Shown here: positions 7,292-17,216 of the stretch, piece by piece | Numbering within the stretch: the stretch's first letter is position 1 | How the letters are laid out: the number at the start of each line of letters is the position of its first letter | DNA from: Kitasatospora sp. DSM 101779 | GTDB lineage: Bacteria; Actinomycetota; Actinomycetes; Streptomycetales; Streptomycetaceae | Assembly: GCF_025655475.1 (NCBI RefSeq) | Contig: NZ_JAHTIK010000001.1 | Location: 7,474,604-7,538,603, forward strand | Direction: 5' to 3' | DNA: 64,000 nt | Notes under the pieces: model-generated | The model's input: only the letters and a program-made list of their open reading frames with translations | Told to the model about the DNA's origin: nothing | The model's database searches: none | Made by a program: the position numbers and the translations under genes

Positions 7292-8131
7292 TCAGGTGGC
7301 GGGGACGACGGCCACCGGACAGGTCGCGTGCTGGACGGCCGCGTGCGCGACGCGGCCGAGGCGCGGTGCCGGACCGCTGCGGTGGCCGCCGCGGCCGACC
7401 ACGACGAGCCGGGCCCGGTCGGAGTTCGCAGCCAGCGCGTGCGCCGGACCGTCGGGGACACAGCGCTCCACCACCGTGACGCCGGGGTGCTGCTCGCGCC
7501 ACGGCAGCAGCGCTGCGGCCAGCGCATCGCGGTCCGCGGGCGCCCCGCCGTCCGCGTGCAGCGCGAGCAGGGGCGCGGAGTGCCGTTCCGCCGCGGCGAA
7601 GGCGAACTCCAGGACGTTCTCGTGGCCGGCCCGCAGGCTCACCCCGGCCACGACCGCGCCCGAGAGAACGGCCGCTCCCGAGGGTGCGGCCGCGTCCTGG
7701 GGTGCGGCCGTCCGCCCGAACTCTCGGACCAGGACCACCGGCGCCTCGGCGTGGGCGGCCGCGTGCAGGGCCACCGAACCGAGCAGGTGGCCGCGGACGG
7801 CCCCCAGACCGCGGGATCCCACCACCAGGAGTGCGGCCTCGCGCGCGGCGGGCAGCAGGTCAGCGGGTGATTCGGCGGGTACGAGTCTGGTCAGGACCAG
7901 AACATCGGGGTACTGCTCCCGCAATTCGCTCTCCACGTCCTGCAGCAGGCGTTCCCCGGCGAGGGCCTGCTCGCCCTCCCGGGCGGTCTGCTGAGCGGTC
8001 ATCGGCGGCAGGACCCACACGTGGAGCAGCCGCACGGGCACCTCGCGCAGCTGGGCCTCGCGGGCTGCCCAGTGCGCGGCGGACCTGCTCTCGGGCGAGC
8101 CGTCGAGGCCGACGGCGATCTCCTGGTGCAC
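7292..8131 (-). CDS. Universal stress protein with two USP domains
   Basis: 279 residues in two tandem Usp domains. Domain 1 begins EIAVGLDGSPES and has the nucleotide-loop VVGSRGLGAVRGHLLGSVA (G-2x-G-9x-G/S type), so it probably binds ATP. Domain 2 begins AVVAGVSLRAGH and ends VVVGRGGHRSG with CPVAVVPAT. Tandem USPs in actinobacteria are usually induced by hypoxia or redox stress. Its position beside a hydrogenase operon fits such a programme, but no DosR box was identified. The start is GTG at 8131, with GGAG seven bases upstream (AGGAGTGAACC). It probably forms its own unit; the 212-base gap to the hydrogenase genes contains no gene. Confidence 0.9.
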   Translation of the reverse strand: MHQEIAVGLDGSPESRSAAHWAAREAQLREVPVRLLHVWVLPPMTAQQTAREGEQALAGERLLQDVESELREQYPDVLVLTRLVPAESPADLLPAAREAALLVVGSRGLGAVRGHLLGSVALHAAAHAEAPVVLVREFGRTAAPQDAAAPSGAAVLSGAVVAGVSLRAGHENVLEFAFAAAERHSAPLLALHADGGAPADRDALAAALLPWREQHPGVTVVERCVPDGPAHALAANSDRARLVVVGRGGHRSGPAPRLGRVAHAAVQHATCPVAVVPAT

Positions 8132-8343
8132 GGTTCACTCCTGTTCGTGGCCGGTGGCGTTCCGTTCACTGCTGTGCGGCCGCGTGCGGGCCCACGGCGG
8201 GCTCCACCGGCGGGCGGCCCGGTGTCCGGCGGACGGCGACCACCCCGTCGTGCGACACCTCCAGTCTCGGCTCGGGTGGCGGTCGCCGCAGGGCCGGTCG
8301 GCCCCCGTCCTGCGGAGGACGGCCCGTCGGTGACGGTGGAGGA

Positions 8344-8835
8344 TCACCGCACACCGCCGGACGGCGGCCTCGGTCGCTGCCCGGCCCGCACGGAGTCGGC
8401 CACCAACCGGACGAGGGCGGGCAGTGCCGACCGGACGGGGCCGGTGAGACCGACCCCTGCGGTGAAGTCCGCACCCTCGACCGCGTGCACGACCAGTGCG
8501 CGCGGCAGCCGGTCGAGGGCGGCGGCCAGGGCCACCGTCTCCGCGAGGCCGAGTCCGTGCGTACTGGCGGTCGTGGCCGCCAGCGAGGCGGCCCGTTCGG
8601 CCCGGACGGTGTGCAGCCGGCCGGGGCGCCCGGCCGGGGAGCGGAGCGCCTCGGCGACGACCACGGTGTCGGCCGGCCGCCACATCTCCAGCAGCCGGCC
8701 GGGATCGCCGTCGCTCACCGCGAGGACCGCGGCCGCCGTGCCGCGTGCCCTCAGCGCCTCGACCACGGCCGGCCCGGCCCCATCGTCACGGCGGAAGGGG
8801 TTGCCGACCCCGATCACCACCACCCGGCCGGTCAT
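8344..8835 (-). CDS. Hydrogenase maturation endopeptidase (HyaD/HybD family)
   Basis: 163 residues beginning VVVIGVGNPFRRDDGAGPAVVEAL, the conserved GxGNxxxxDDGxG start of the [NiFe]-hydrogenase C-terminal protease family. The Asp in RRDDG and the acidic/His positions further on (VVVAEAL, STHGLGL) take part in Ni-dependent recognition. It should clip the short tail of the large subunit after Ni insertion. The ATG at 8835 overlaps the large-subunit stop as ATGA, so it is translated with its substrate as the last gene of the operon. Length is typical (150-165). Confidence 0.88.
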   Translation of the reverse strand: MTGRVVVIGVGNPFRRDDGAGPAVVEALRARGTAAAVLAVSDGDPGRLLEMWRPADTVVVAEALRSPAGRPGRLHTVRAERAASLAATTASTHGLGLAETVALAAALDRLPRALVVHAVEGADFTAGVGLTGPVRSALPALVRLVADSVRAGQRPRPPSGGVR

Positions 8836-10178
8836 TCCCGTTCCACCGTCAGGTCGAGGAAGTGCGCGGCGCAGGAGATACACGGGTCGTGGTTGCGGAC
8901 CGCCCGCTCGCACAGCGCGACGAGTTCCCCGTCCCCGACCGCGGAGCGGGACCGCGCGAGCCGGGCTCCGACCTGGCGGCGGAGGTCCTCCTCGACGGCC
9001 GCCTGGTTCTGCGCGGTGGGCGGCACGATCCGCGCCCGGGTGACGGCGCCGTCGGGGCCGAGCGCGTAGCGGTGGTACAGCAGGCCGCGGGGTGCCTCGG
9101 TGACGGCGCAGCCGACGGCCTCGCGGACGGGTACCGCCACCTGGGCCCGGGCCGGCGGCCGGTAGCCCTCGATGATCAGCAGCGCCTCCTCCAGCGCGTG
9201 CACCACCTCGACGGCCCGGACCACGATGCTGCGGTACGGGTTGCGGCACACCACGCCCGCCGTGGGATCGCCGAGTCCCGAGCCGCGCGCCGCCTCCGCG
9301 GCCGTCGGGTGCAGCCAGCGCCCGTTGAGTGCGTAGCGGGCGAGGGCTCCGGTGAGGTGCGGGCGGCCGTCCAGCCTCGACTGGAGCGCCGTCGAGTACG
9401 GCACCTGCTCCTCGACCACGCGATTCTCGAACTCCGTGACGGGAAAGCTGCGCCGGCCCTCCCTGCTCTCCGGCGCGGGCAGCACGGCGGGCGCGCCGGA
9501 GTCGATCGCGTAGCGGCCCGGGTCGTGCAGGGCCAGGAACTCGCCGTCGAACGAGGCCTCCGGGAAGTCGAAGCCGCCGACCCAGCGCACCGTTTCCAGC
9601 GCCTCGTCCCGAGCCCGGCGCAGTCGCTCGGCCAGTGGGACGAGTTCGGTCCGCGACGGGGTCCGGTAGAAGCCGCCGACCCGGACGTTGACCGGGTGGA
9701 TCGGCCGCCCGCCGAGCACCTCCACCACCGCGTTGCCCGCCTGCTTGATCCGCAACCCGCGTTCCACGGCCGCCCGGTGTCCGCGGGCGGCCTCGACGGC
9801 ATCGGCGCAGCCGAGGAAGTCGGGGGCGTGCAGCAGGTGGATGTGCAGGGACTGACTCTCGATCCATTCGCCGTAGTACAGCAGCCGGCGCAGCTGCGCC
9901 ACCGGTCCGTCGACGGTGACTCCGCAGGCCGCCTCGATGGCCTGGCATGCCGTCATCTGGTACGCGACCGGGCAGATCCCGCAGATCCGGGCGGTGAGGT
10001 CGGGGGGCTCGGTGTGCCCCCGGCCGACCAGGAAGGCCTCGAAGAAGCGGGGCGGCTCGTAGATCCGCAGCTCCGCGGCGACGACCTCGCCGCCCCGCAG
10101 ACGCAGCCGGACGGCCGCCTCGCCCTCCACCCGGGCCAGGGCGTCCAGGCGCAGCACCCGCGAAGGCCCGCGGCTCAC
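8832..10178 (-). CDS. hyhL: Group 3b-type [NiFe] hydrogenase, large (alpha) subunit
   Basis: 448 residues carrying both metal-binding motifs: L1 RICGIC at 64-69 and L2 DPCISCAAH at 431-439, so the four Cys that hold the Ni-Fe(CN)2CO centre are present. The nine residues after His439 are the predicted peptide removed by the downstream protease. Length and the companion Fe-S, flavin and small subunits fit the soluble NAD(P)-linked group 3b enzymes (sulfhydrogenase or Hyh), which can oxidise or evolve H2 and reduce S0 in vitro. The GTG start at 10178 overlaps the small-subunit stop as GTGA. Residues at the active-site motifs look intact. Confidence 0.92.
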   Translation of the reverse strand: MSRGPSRVLRLDALARVEGEAAVRLRLRGGEVVAAELRIYEPPRFFEAFLVGRGHTEPPDLTARICGICPVAYQMTACQAIEAACGVTVDGPVAQLRRLLYYGEWIESQSLHIHLLHAPDFLGCADAVEAARGHRAAVERGLRIKQAGNAVVEVLGGRPIHPVNVRVGGFYRTPSRTELVPLAERLRRARDEALETVRWVGGFDFPEASFDGEFLALHDPGRYAIDSGAPAVLPAPESREGRRSFPVTEFENRVVEEQVPYSTALQSRLDGRPHLTGALARYALNGRWLHPTAAEAARGSGLGDPTAGVVCRNPYRSIVVRAVEVVHALEEALLIIEGYRPPARAQVAVPVREAVGCAVTEAPRGLLYHRYALGPDGAVTRARIVPPTAQNQAAVEEDLRRQVGARLARSRSAVGDGELVALCERAVRNHDPCISCAAHFLDLTVERE

Positions 10179-11008
10179 CGCGGCTCCTCCGTGCCGAGCC
10201 CCTCGGCGATCTCCGCGACCGGACCGTACTCGGGCGCCGCGGCGTTGAAGGTGCGGAAGACACGGACGACGTCCCGCTCGGACATGCCGTCCCGTCCGAG
10301 TTGACGGATCATCGACTCCAGGTTGGGGTCGGCCACCGGCCCGAAGCACCCGTAGCAACCGCGCTTGTACGTGGGGCAGATCGCGCCGCATCCGGCGTGG
10401 GTGACCGGGCCGAGGCAGGGTGTGCCGTGGGCCACGGTGACACAGGTGGTGCCGCGGATCTTGCACTCGTAGCAGACGCTGTGCGCCGGGACGCCGGGCT
10501 TGCGTCCGGCCAGGTACGCCGTGATCACCTCGATCAGCTGGCGCCGGTCGATCGGACAGCCGCGCAGCTCGAAGTCGACCGGGACGTGCGCCGAGACCGG
10601 GGTGGAGGTGTCGAGGGTCGCGATGTACTCGGGTCGGGCGTAGACGGCGGCGCGGAACTCGGTGACGTCCGCGAAGTTCCGCAGTGCCTGGACGCCGCCG
10701 GCGGTCGCGCAGGCGCCGATGGTGACCAGGCGACGGGAGATCCCGCGGATGTGTCGGATGCGCCGGGCGTCCTCGTCCGTGGTGATCGAGCCCTCGACCA
10801 GTGACAGGTCGTACGGCCCGGCGCCCTGCAGGCCTGCCGCACCCCGGGAGCCCGTGCCCTCGGCGCTGCTCATCTCCAGGAAGTGGGAGATGCTCACCCG
10901 CCCGGCCAGCGGCAGCAGTTCGTCCTCGCAGTCGAGCAGGGTCAGCTGGCAGCCGTCGCAGGAGGCGAACTTCCACACCGCCAGGGTCGGCCGGTCGGCA
11001 TCGTCCAT
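10175..11008 (-). CDS. hyhS: [NiFe] hydrogenase small (delta) subunit
   Basis: 277 residues, without a Tat signal, hence cytoplasmic. The N-terminal VWKFASCDGCQLTLLD (Cys17, Cys20) binds the proximal 4Fe-4S cluster. Later Cys lie in TIGACATAGG, LRGCPIDR, CYECKIRGTTC and the C-terminal ICPTYKRGCYGCFGP, enough for medial and distal clusters. It passes electrons between the Ni-Fe site and the flavin/Fe-S subunits. ATG at 11008 is two bases after the gamma-subunit stop; the TGA overlaps the large-subunit GTG. Small size and the delta-type Cys pattern agree with group 3. Confidence 0.92.
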   Translation of the reverse strand: MDDADRPTLAVWKFASCDGCQLTLLDCEDELLPLAGRVSISHFLEMSSAEGTGSRGAAGLQGAGPYDLSLVEGSITTDEDARRIRHIRGISRRLVTIGACATAGGVQALRNFADVTEFRAAVYARPEYIATLDTSTPVSAHVPVDFELRGCPIDRRQLIEVITAYLAGRKPGVPAHSVCYECKIRGTTCVTVAHGTPCLGPVTHAGCGAICPTYKRGCYGCFGPVADPNLESMIRQLGRDGMSERDVVRVFRTFNAAAPEYGPVAEIAEGLGTEEPR

Positions 11009-11010
11009 GT

Positions 11011-11808
11011 CTACAACTCCCTCACCGAAAGCAGTTGCCGGGAGACGGCGCAGTCGACCACCGGGCCGTCGCGGCACAGCAGCAGCGGTCCGAGCTGGCA
11101 GTGGCCGCAGTGTCCCGTTCCGCAGCGCATGTTGCGCTCCAGCGAGAGCTGGACCCGCCCGGGCGGCACGCCCCGTGCATGCAGCGCATCCGCGGTGTGC
11201 CGCATCATCACCTCCGGCCCGCAGACGAGCGCCGTGGCGGTTTCCGCTCCGACGGCCACCCGGTCGAGCAGGGCGGTCACCACGCCGACGCTGCCCCGCC
11301 ACTGCGGAGTCGGCCGGTCCACCGTCACCTCCACTCGGCATTGCTCGCGCCACCCGGCGAGTTCGCCGGGGAAGAGGAGGTCCGCCGGGGTCCGCGTCCC
11401 CACCAGGACGGCGAGGCGGGCGGCGCGGCCCAGCAACCGGTGCACGGCCGGCCGCAGCGGAGCCAGCCCGAGGCCACCCGCGACCACGAGGACATCGGAG
11501 CCGTCCGCCGCGTCGAGGTTCCAGCCGCTGCCGAACGGGCCGCGCAGGCCGAGGGTTTCGCCGGGGGCGAGCTTGCAGAGCGCTGCCGAGACGGCGCCGA
11601 CCGCGCGGACGGTGAAGGTCACCGTGCCGTCGCCGACGACGCTGACGGAGATCGGCACCTCCCCGACGCCGAAGGCGTACACCATCGCGAACTGCCCGGG
11701 AGCGAACGCGGGCAGGGTCGCGCCGTCCGCGGCGAGGGTGAGCGAGACGCAGTCCGGGGTTTCGGGCCGGGACGACAGCACCCGGTACGGGACGGGCACG
11801 GTGCTCAC
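11011..11808 (-). CDS. hyhG: Hydrogenase gamma subunit, FAD/NAD(P)-binding
   Basis: 265 residues related to the ferredoxin-NADP reductase/dihydroorotate dehydrogenase electron-transfer family. FAD-contacting PGQFAMVYAFG and VPISVS, an NAD(P)-site VVAGGLGLAPLRP, and a C-terminal 2Fe-2S motif (ERNMRCGTGHCGHCQLG) are visible. It links the hydrogenase to NAD(P)H. The GTG start at 11808 overlaps the stop of the cyclic-nucleotide-binding gene as GTGA. Domain order and length match HydG/HyhG of group 3b enzymes. Confidence 0.9.
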   Translation of the reverse strand: MSTVPVPYRVLSSRPETPDCVSLTLAADGATLPAFAPGQFAMVYAFGVGEVPISVSVVGDGTVTFTVRAVGAVSAALCKLAPGETLGLRGPFGSGWNLDAADGSDVLVVAGGLGLAPLRPAVHRLLGRAARLAVLVGTRTPADLLFPGELAGWREQCRVEVTVDRPTPQWRGSVGVVTALLDRVAVGAETATALVCGPEVMMRHTADALHARGVPPGRVQLSLERNMRCGTGHCGHCQLGPLLLCRDGPVVDCAVSRQLLSVREL

Positions 11809-12262
11809 GGCGGACCGCCTCCGTCCGGTGCGTAGAGGTCCACCAGGCGCAGCCGGGCGGCCTGGAGGCGCTCGGCGATCACGGCGGCGCAGTGCAGGGC
11901 CAGCCGGAGACCGAACTCCGGTTCGGCCTCGCACAGCGCCCGTACCCGGTGCGCAGGGAACTCCCAGGCCGAGACCGGGCCGAGCGTCCGGGCGCCGAGG
12001 TGCCAGTGGTACGGCGGGAAGAGCCACGACCAGCCCAGCAGCTGGCCGGCGCCGACCGTCTCGACCACCGGCGGCCGACGCCCGGGCACGTGCAGATCGA
12101 GGGCGACCTCGCCCGACCGGAGCAGCCAGAACCGGTTGGCCGATCCGCCCTCGTCGAACAGGCGCATGTCCGCCGGGAATTCGCGGTCGTCGGCGAGGCC
12201 GAGGAGGCGGGCCCGGTGCGGGGCGGAGAGGCCGTCCAGCAGTGGCTGCGGCTGTCGTTCCG

Positions 12263-12266
<4 letters not shown>
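11805..12266 (-). CDS. Cyclic-nucleotide-binding-fold protein in the hydrogenase operon
   Basis: 153 residues forming one CRP-type beta-roll (LFDEGGSANRFWLLRSGEVAL, VGAGQLLGWSWLFPP) and a C-terminal helix, with no DNA-binding HTH. The phosphate-binding cassette is altered: GLGWSWLF replaces the usual GE-x-A-L, so cAMP binding is uncertain. It is locked into the operon by GTGA overlaps on both sides, so it is probably made in step with the enzyme as a sensory or assembly subunit. Comparable genes accompany some actinobacterial group 3b hydrogenases, to my recollection. Function is not established. Confidence 0.8.
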
Positions 12267-13447
<1,181 letters not shown>

Positions 13448-13982
13448 GCCGTGCACCCTCCTCGCCGACGTCCGCCTCCATGTGTCGCACAGATCGCTCC
13501 CTCACGAGGGCGAAGCCGGCCCCGACACCGCCGGATACGCCCGGACGGGTGCACCCCGGGCCCGGTCCGTGCTCCGGGGGCAACCGTGCCCACTGACCGC
13601 GCCGCGCTCCTCGGGCCGTCCTGGTTCCGCCGCCGGGCGGGCGGGTGCTCCGGGTACGCGAGCACCTGCGGGCGTCCGCAGGCCCGGGTGCCTGCAGCGG
13701 CCCGCCTCCGGCCGAGCCGCCGTCGACGGCATGCCCGACCTCGCTCGGTGGTCCGGCTCGCCCGGGCCGGCGCAGGTGGTCGCTCCGAGGTTCCGGACGG
13801 CGCGTCAGCCGGCCTCGGGGTGTTCCTGCAGGTCCGTGAAGGTGCCGTTCCAGGTGTGGTACCGGACCTGGCCGCCGGCGGCGTTGCCGGAGAGCATGCC
13901 GGTGATCCGTCCGGAGCCGTCGAGGGTCTGCAGCCTGCCGCCACCGGCGGGTGGGCCACCCCGTCGTGTCGGGCGAGGAGCC
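13448..13982. other. Intergenic, hydrogenase promoter region and a possible gene remnant
   Basis: This stretch must hold the hydrogenase operon promoter, but I see no confident -35/-10, DosR or CRP box. Between about 13,809 and 13,950 the minus strand keeps a protein-like tail (GQVRYHTWNGTFTDLQEHPE then stop) with no plausible start of its own, possibly the 3' end of a decayed gene. Nothing else is supported. Confidence 0.5.
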
Positions 13983-14696
13983 TCAGACGCCGGACACCTG
14001 GGCGAGCTGGCCGACGGCTGCGGTGACGGCCATCGCGAGTCCGCCGCCGAGGACGACGCGCAGGGTCGGCCGGAGGACGGCCGTGCCGGCGGCCCGGGCG
14101 GCGAGCACGCCCGCCAGGGCGAGGCCGCACAGGGTGACGGCGACGATCAGCCACAGGCGTGCGCCGGCCGATCCGGCGAGCAGGCCGAGGAAGGGCACGA
14201 GTCCACCGGCGAGGAAACTGGCGGCGGAGGCGAGCGCGGCCTGGAGCGGCTTGGCGGCGGTGTGTTCGCTCTGGCCGAGCTCGTCGCGCAGATGCGCCTG
14301 GAGCGGGTCGGCCTCGTGCAGGGCCACCGCGACCCGGCGGGCGAGGTCGTGCGGCACACCGCGGCCCTCGTAGATGGCGGTGAGTTCGTCGAGCTCCGCC
14401 TCGGGGGCTTCGGCGAGTTCCCGAGCTTCCTTGGCCCGGTCGGCGGTCTCGACGTCGACCTGCGAACTGACGGAGACGTACTCGCCGGCGGCCATCGACA
14501 TCGCACCGGCGGTGAGGCCCGCCAGGCCGCCGGTCACGACGGTGGAGGTACTCGCCCCACTGGCGGCGAGGCCGACCATCAGGCTGGCGACGGAGACCAG
14601 CCCGTCGTTGGCGCCGAGCACGGCGGCCCGCAGCCACCCGGCCCGGCCGGCGGCGTGGCTCTCCCTGTGGGGACCGAGCCGGTCGAAGAAGGTCAT
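13983..14696 (-). CDS. VIT1/CCC1 family Fe/Mn transporter
   Basis: 237 residues. The first helix holds WLRAAVLGANDGLVSVASLMVG, the conserved motif of VIT/CCC1 transporters, followed by AGAMSMAAGEYVSVSSQ in helix 2. A cytoplasmic acidic loop (about 80-145, rich in Glu) forms the metal-binding domain, and three more helices follow. The family moves Fe2+ or Mn2+ out of the cytosol. The ATG at 14696 starts the family domain. It is probably monocistronic; no iron-box operator was recognised. Confidence 0.9.
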   Translation of the reverse strand: MTFFDRLGPHRESHAAGRAGWLRAAVLGANDGLVSVASLMVGLAASGASTSTVVTGGLAGLTAGAMSMAAGEYVSVSSQVDVETADRAKEARELAEAPEAELDELTAIYEGRGVPHDLARRVAVALHEADPLQAHLRDELGQSEHTAAKPLQAALASAASFLAGGLVPFLGLLAGSAGARLWLIVAVTLCGLALAGVLAARAAGTAVLRPTLRVVLGGGLAMAVTAAVGQLAQVSGV

Positions 14697-15077
14697 TCGT
14701 CGGCGTTCCTGGTGTTCGGGTCGTCCAGATCAGTATCGGCGGGCGGTGGTCGGTTGTCGCTCCCGAGGGACCTGCCGGGTACGGCCAGGTGCTCCTCGGG
14801 ATGCAGCCGACGCGGCGGGAGCCCCCTGCCGGGCAGCAGCCCCATGTCCCGGGCGGCGGCGGGGAACCCACCGGGACACCGCCGAACGTGCACCTCGTCG
14901 GGCGGCCCCGCGGAGGGCATCGGGCGCGCGCCCGGCTGGGATCACCGCGGCTGATCGGTGAACGGTCCCGGAGGCCCGGGACCCACCGTCACCGATCCCA
15001 CGCGCACCGAGCCGTGACGCGTTCGCCCCGGGAGTGCCGCGGCATCCACCACCTCGGACCCCCCGGTCATGACGTCT
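14697..15077. other. Intergenic region, no gene supported
   Basis: A Pro/Arg-rich frame on the minus strand (14693-14920) overlaps the VIT start as ATGA but has no protein-like composition. I see no clear promoter or RNA. Confidence 0.5.
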
Positions 15078-16043
15078 TCAGCCGACTCGTCCTGACGTTC
15101 CGTCGGCCGAAGGGTCCTCCGCGTACCGTGCGGCCAGGGTGCGGACCGTCGCGGCGATGCGGTCGCGGAGTTCGGCCGGCGCGAGGACCACGACGTCGGT
15201 GCCGAGCCGCAGGAACTCCCCGTGGGCGTGGTCGACCGACTCGATCGGGACCCGGGCCTCCGTCCAGCCGTCGCCCGCCCGTGCCACCCCGAGCCGGCGG
15301 GCACCCTCGGGCGTGAGCCGTACCAGTGCCTCCCCGGTGTGCAGCCGGGCCCGGAAGTCCGCCAGGTAGCCCGCCCAGTACGCGCCCAGGTCGAACCCGT
15401 GCGGCACCGCGAACCCGTCGTCCAGCCCGTGGAGTCCGACGATCTGGTCGATGCGGTAGGTGCGGATCCCGGTCGGGCCGTCGGCGACCAGGTACCAGCG
15501 CCCGGCCTTGAGCACCAGCCCGTACGGTTCCACCCGCCGCTCGATCTCCTCCGGCGCCCGCCAGCGCCGGTACCGCAGGAGCACCGCCCGTCGAGCCCAC
15601 ACCGCCTCGGCGACGGCTGCGAGGTGCGGAGTGTCGTCCGGATCGCCGTACCAGCCCGGGGCGTCGAGCAGGAAGCGCTCCTGGATCCGCCCGGCGTGCT
15701 CGCGCAACTCCGCCGGAAGGGCGGCCCGCAGCTTGAGCCGGGCGGTGGCGAGCGCCTCGCCGAGCCCGAGTTCGGCGGCGGCGCCGGGGAGCGCGGCGAG
15801 GAAGGCGGCCTGCGCCTCGTCGGCCGTGAGGCCGGTGAGCCGGGTCCGGTATCCGTCGACCAGCCGGTAGCCGCCCGCGTGCCCCGCGTCGCCGTACAGC
15901 GGGATGCCGGCAGCGCCGAGCGCCTGCACGTCCCGGTAGACCGTGCGGACGGAGACCTCCAGCTCCTCGGCGAGCTGCTCGGCCGTCATCCGTCCCCGGT
16001 TCTGGAGGAGCAGGAGCAGGGTGACCAGCCGACTCGCGCGCAT
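15078..16043 (-). CDS. YafY-type transcriptional regulator (HTH plus WYL domain)
   Basis: 321 residues. The N-terminal HTH_11 winged helix (RMTAEQLAEELEVSVRTVYRDVQAL) is the DNA-binding unit. The WYL domain at about 140-215 contains RRVEPYGLVLKAGRWYLVA, the W-Y-L signature implicated in ligand sensing, and the WCX-like C-terminus ends near 305. It diverges from a two-gene unit across a 56-base gap that holds a perfect inverted repeat (16059-16075), so it probably controls itself and those genes. ATG at 16043. Confidence 0.88.
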   Translation of the reverse strand: MRASRLVTLLLLLQNRGRMTAEQLAEELEVSVRTVYRDVQALGAAGIPLYGDAGHAGGYRLVDGYRTRLTGLTADEAQAAFLAALPGAAAELGLGEALATARLKLRAALPAELREHAGRIQERFLLDAPGWYGDPDDTPHLAAVAEAVWARRAVLLRYRRWRAPEEIERRVEPYGLVLKAGRWYLVADGPTGIRTYRIDQIVGLHGLDDGFAVPHGFDLGAYWAGYLADFRARLHTGEALVRLTPEGARRLGVARAGDGWTEARVPIESVDHAHGEFLRLGTDVVVLAPAELRDRIAATVRTLAARYAEDPSADGTSGRVG

Positions 16044-16058
16044 GCCGCTCAGTATCCA

Positions 16059-16075
16059 CTGACACTGGATGTCAG
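16059..16075. promoter_or_regulatory. Inverted repeat CTGACA-N5-TGTCAG, likely WYL-regulator operator
   Basis: CTGACACTGGATGTCAG has perfect six-base arms in the 56-base divergent gap between the WYL regulator and 16,100. Its position over both promoters makes it the best operator candidate. Confidence 0.6.
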
Positions 16076-16099
16076 GGGAGTGCTCCTAGCGTGCGGTGC

Positions 16100-16570
16100 A
16101 TGAACGACTTCGACTTCCTGCACGGCTCCTGGAACGTGGCCAACCGCCGCCTCACCACCCCGCTCGGCGGCGCGGACACCGGCAGCTGGGAGGAGTTCCC
16201 GGCCCGTGCGGTGGTCCGCCCGCTGTTCGGTGGCGCCGGGAACATCGACGAGATCACCTTCCCCACCCTCGGCCGCCAGGGCGTGACCCTGCGACTGTTC
16301 GACCACGAGACCCGGCAGTGGGCGATCCACTGGTCCGACAGCCGGACCGGTCGCCTCGACCCCCCGGTGGTCGGCGGCTTCACCGGCGACCGCGGCGACT
16401 TCCACGGCGAGGACACCTACCGGGGCCGCCCGATCGGGGTGCACTTCACGTGGTACCGGCTCGGCCCGGACACCGCCCGCTGGGAGCAGGAGTTCTCCGC
16501 CGACGGCGGCCGCACCTGGGAGCTCAACTGGGTCATGGACCTCACCCGCACCGCCCCGGCCGGCGCATGA
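16100..16570 (+). CDS. Conserved hypothetical protein, DUF1579-like fold
   Basis: 156 residues opening FDFLHGSWNVANRRL and with WAIHWSDSRTGRLDPPVVGGF. This aromatic-rich beta pattern resembles small lipocalin/DUF1579-type proteins often paired with YafY-like regulators. No catalytic motif is evident. ATG at 16100 is preferred to GTG 16091 because it opens the conserved MNDFDFLHG. The stop overlaps the next gene as ATGA. Its regulation is probably by the divergent WYL protein. Confidence 0.7.
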   Translation: MNDFDFLHGSWNVANRRLTTPLGGADTGSWEEFPARAVVRPLFGGAGNIDEITFPTLGRQGVTLRLFDHETRQWAIHWSDSRTGRLDPPVVGGFTGDRGDFHGEDTYRGRPIGVHFTWYRLGPDTARWEQEFSADGGRTWELNWVMDLTRTAPAGA

Positions 16571-17115
16571 GCATCGTCGAACTGCGTCAGTACGTGCTGC
16601 ACCCCGGCGCCCGCGAGACCCTGATCGAGCTGTTCGAGCGCGAGTTCGTGACCGGCCAGCAGGCGGTCGGCATCACCGTCGGCGGCCGGTTCCGCGACCT
16701 CGACGACCCGGACCGCTTCGTCTGGCTGCGCGCCTTCCCCGACATGGCCCGCCGACGCCGCTCGCTGGAGGCCTTCTACGACGGCCCGGTCTGGCGGGAG
16801 CACCGCGCCGCGGCCAACGCGACCATGATCGACAGCGACGACGTGCTCCTCCTGCGCGGCCCCGGCTTCACCCCCGCCCCGGCCGGCCGCACGGTGCTCG
16901 CCACCGTCTGCCACCCCACCGACCCGGCCGCCTTCGACGCCTACGCACGTCAACACCTCGGCCCGGCCCAGGCCCTGCACCGCACCGAACACGCCGAGAA
17001 CGACTTCCCCCGGCTGCCCGTCCGCACCGGCGAGGACGTCCGGGTCTGGTTCGGCCCGGCCGAGCCACCACCCTGGCCGACCCGGCAGCTGCGGCTCGGA
17101 CCGGTGGCACCGTAG
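16567..17115 (+). CDS. NIPSNAP family protein
   Basis: 182 residues with the family opening IVELRQYVLHPGARETLIELFE and a ferredoxin-like dimeric alpha/beta-barrel pattern repeated in the second half (PTDPAAFDAYARQH). Functions of bacterial NIPSNAP proteins are mostly unknown. Translation is coupled to the upstream gene by ATGA. Together with that gene it forms a probable stress- or ligand-induced pair under the WYL regulator. Confidence 0.8.
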   Translation: MSIVELRQYVLHPGARETLIELFEREFVTGQQAVGITVGGRFRDLDDPDRFVWLRAFPDMARRRRSLEAFYDGPVWREHRAAANATMIDSDDVLLLRGPGFTPAPAGRTVLATVCHPTDPAAFDAYARQHLGPAQALHRTEHAENDFPRLPVRTGEDVRVWFGPAEPPPWPTRQLRLGPVAP

Positions 17116-17216
17116 CGGGGGCCCGGCCCCGCCCGGACCCGAGGTCGGCACGCCGTGGTCACGGGACGGTGCGCGAGGAGTCGAAGGGCGGGAGTGCGGG
17201 CGGCCCGGTGGCGCGG

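Noticed and set aside
8344..10263. Very long minus-strand frame (639 codons) covering the hydrogenase large-subunit region
   Set aside because: Only its last 163 codons (from ATG 8835, the endopeptidase) are protein-like; the rest is an out-of-frame shadow of the large subunit, common in high-GC DNA.
14693..14920. Frame overlapping the VIT gene start as ATGA
   Set aside because: Pro/Arg-rich, no SD, no family; the overlap is probably chance.
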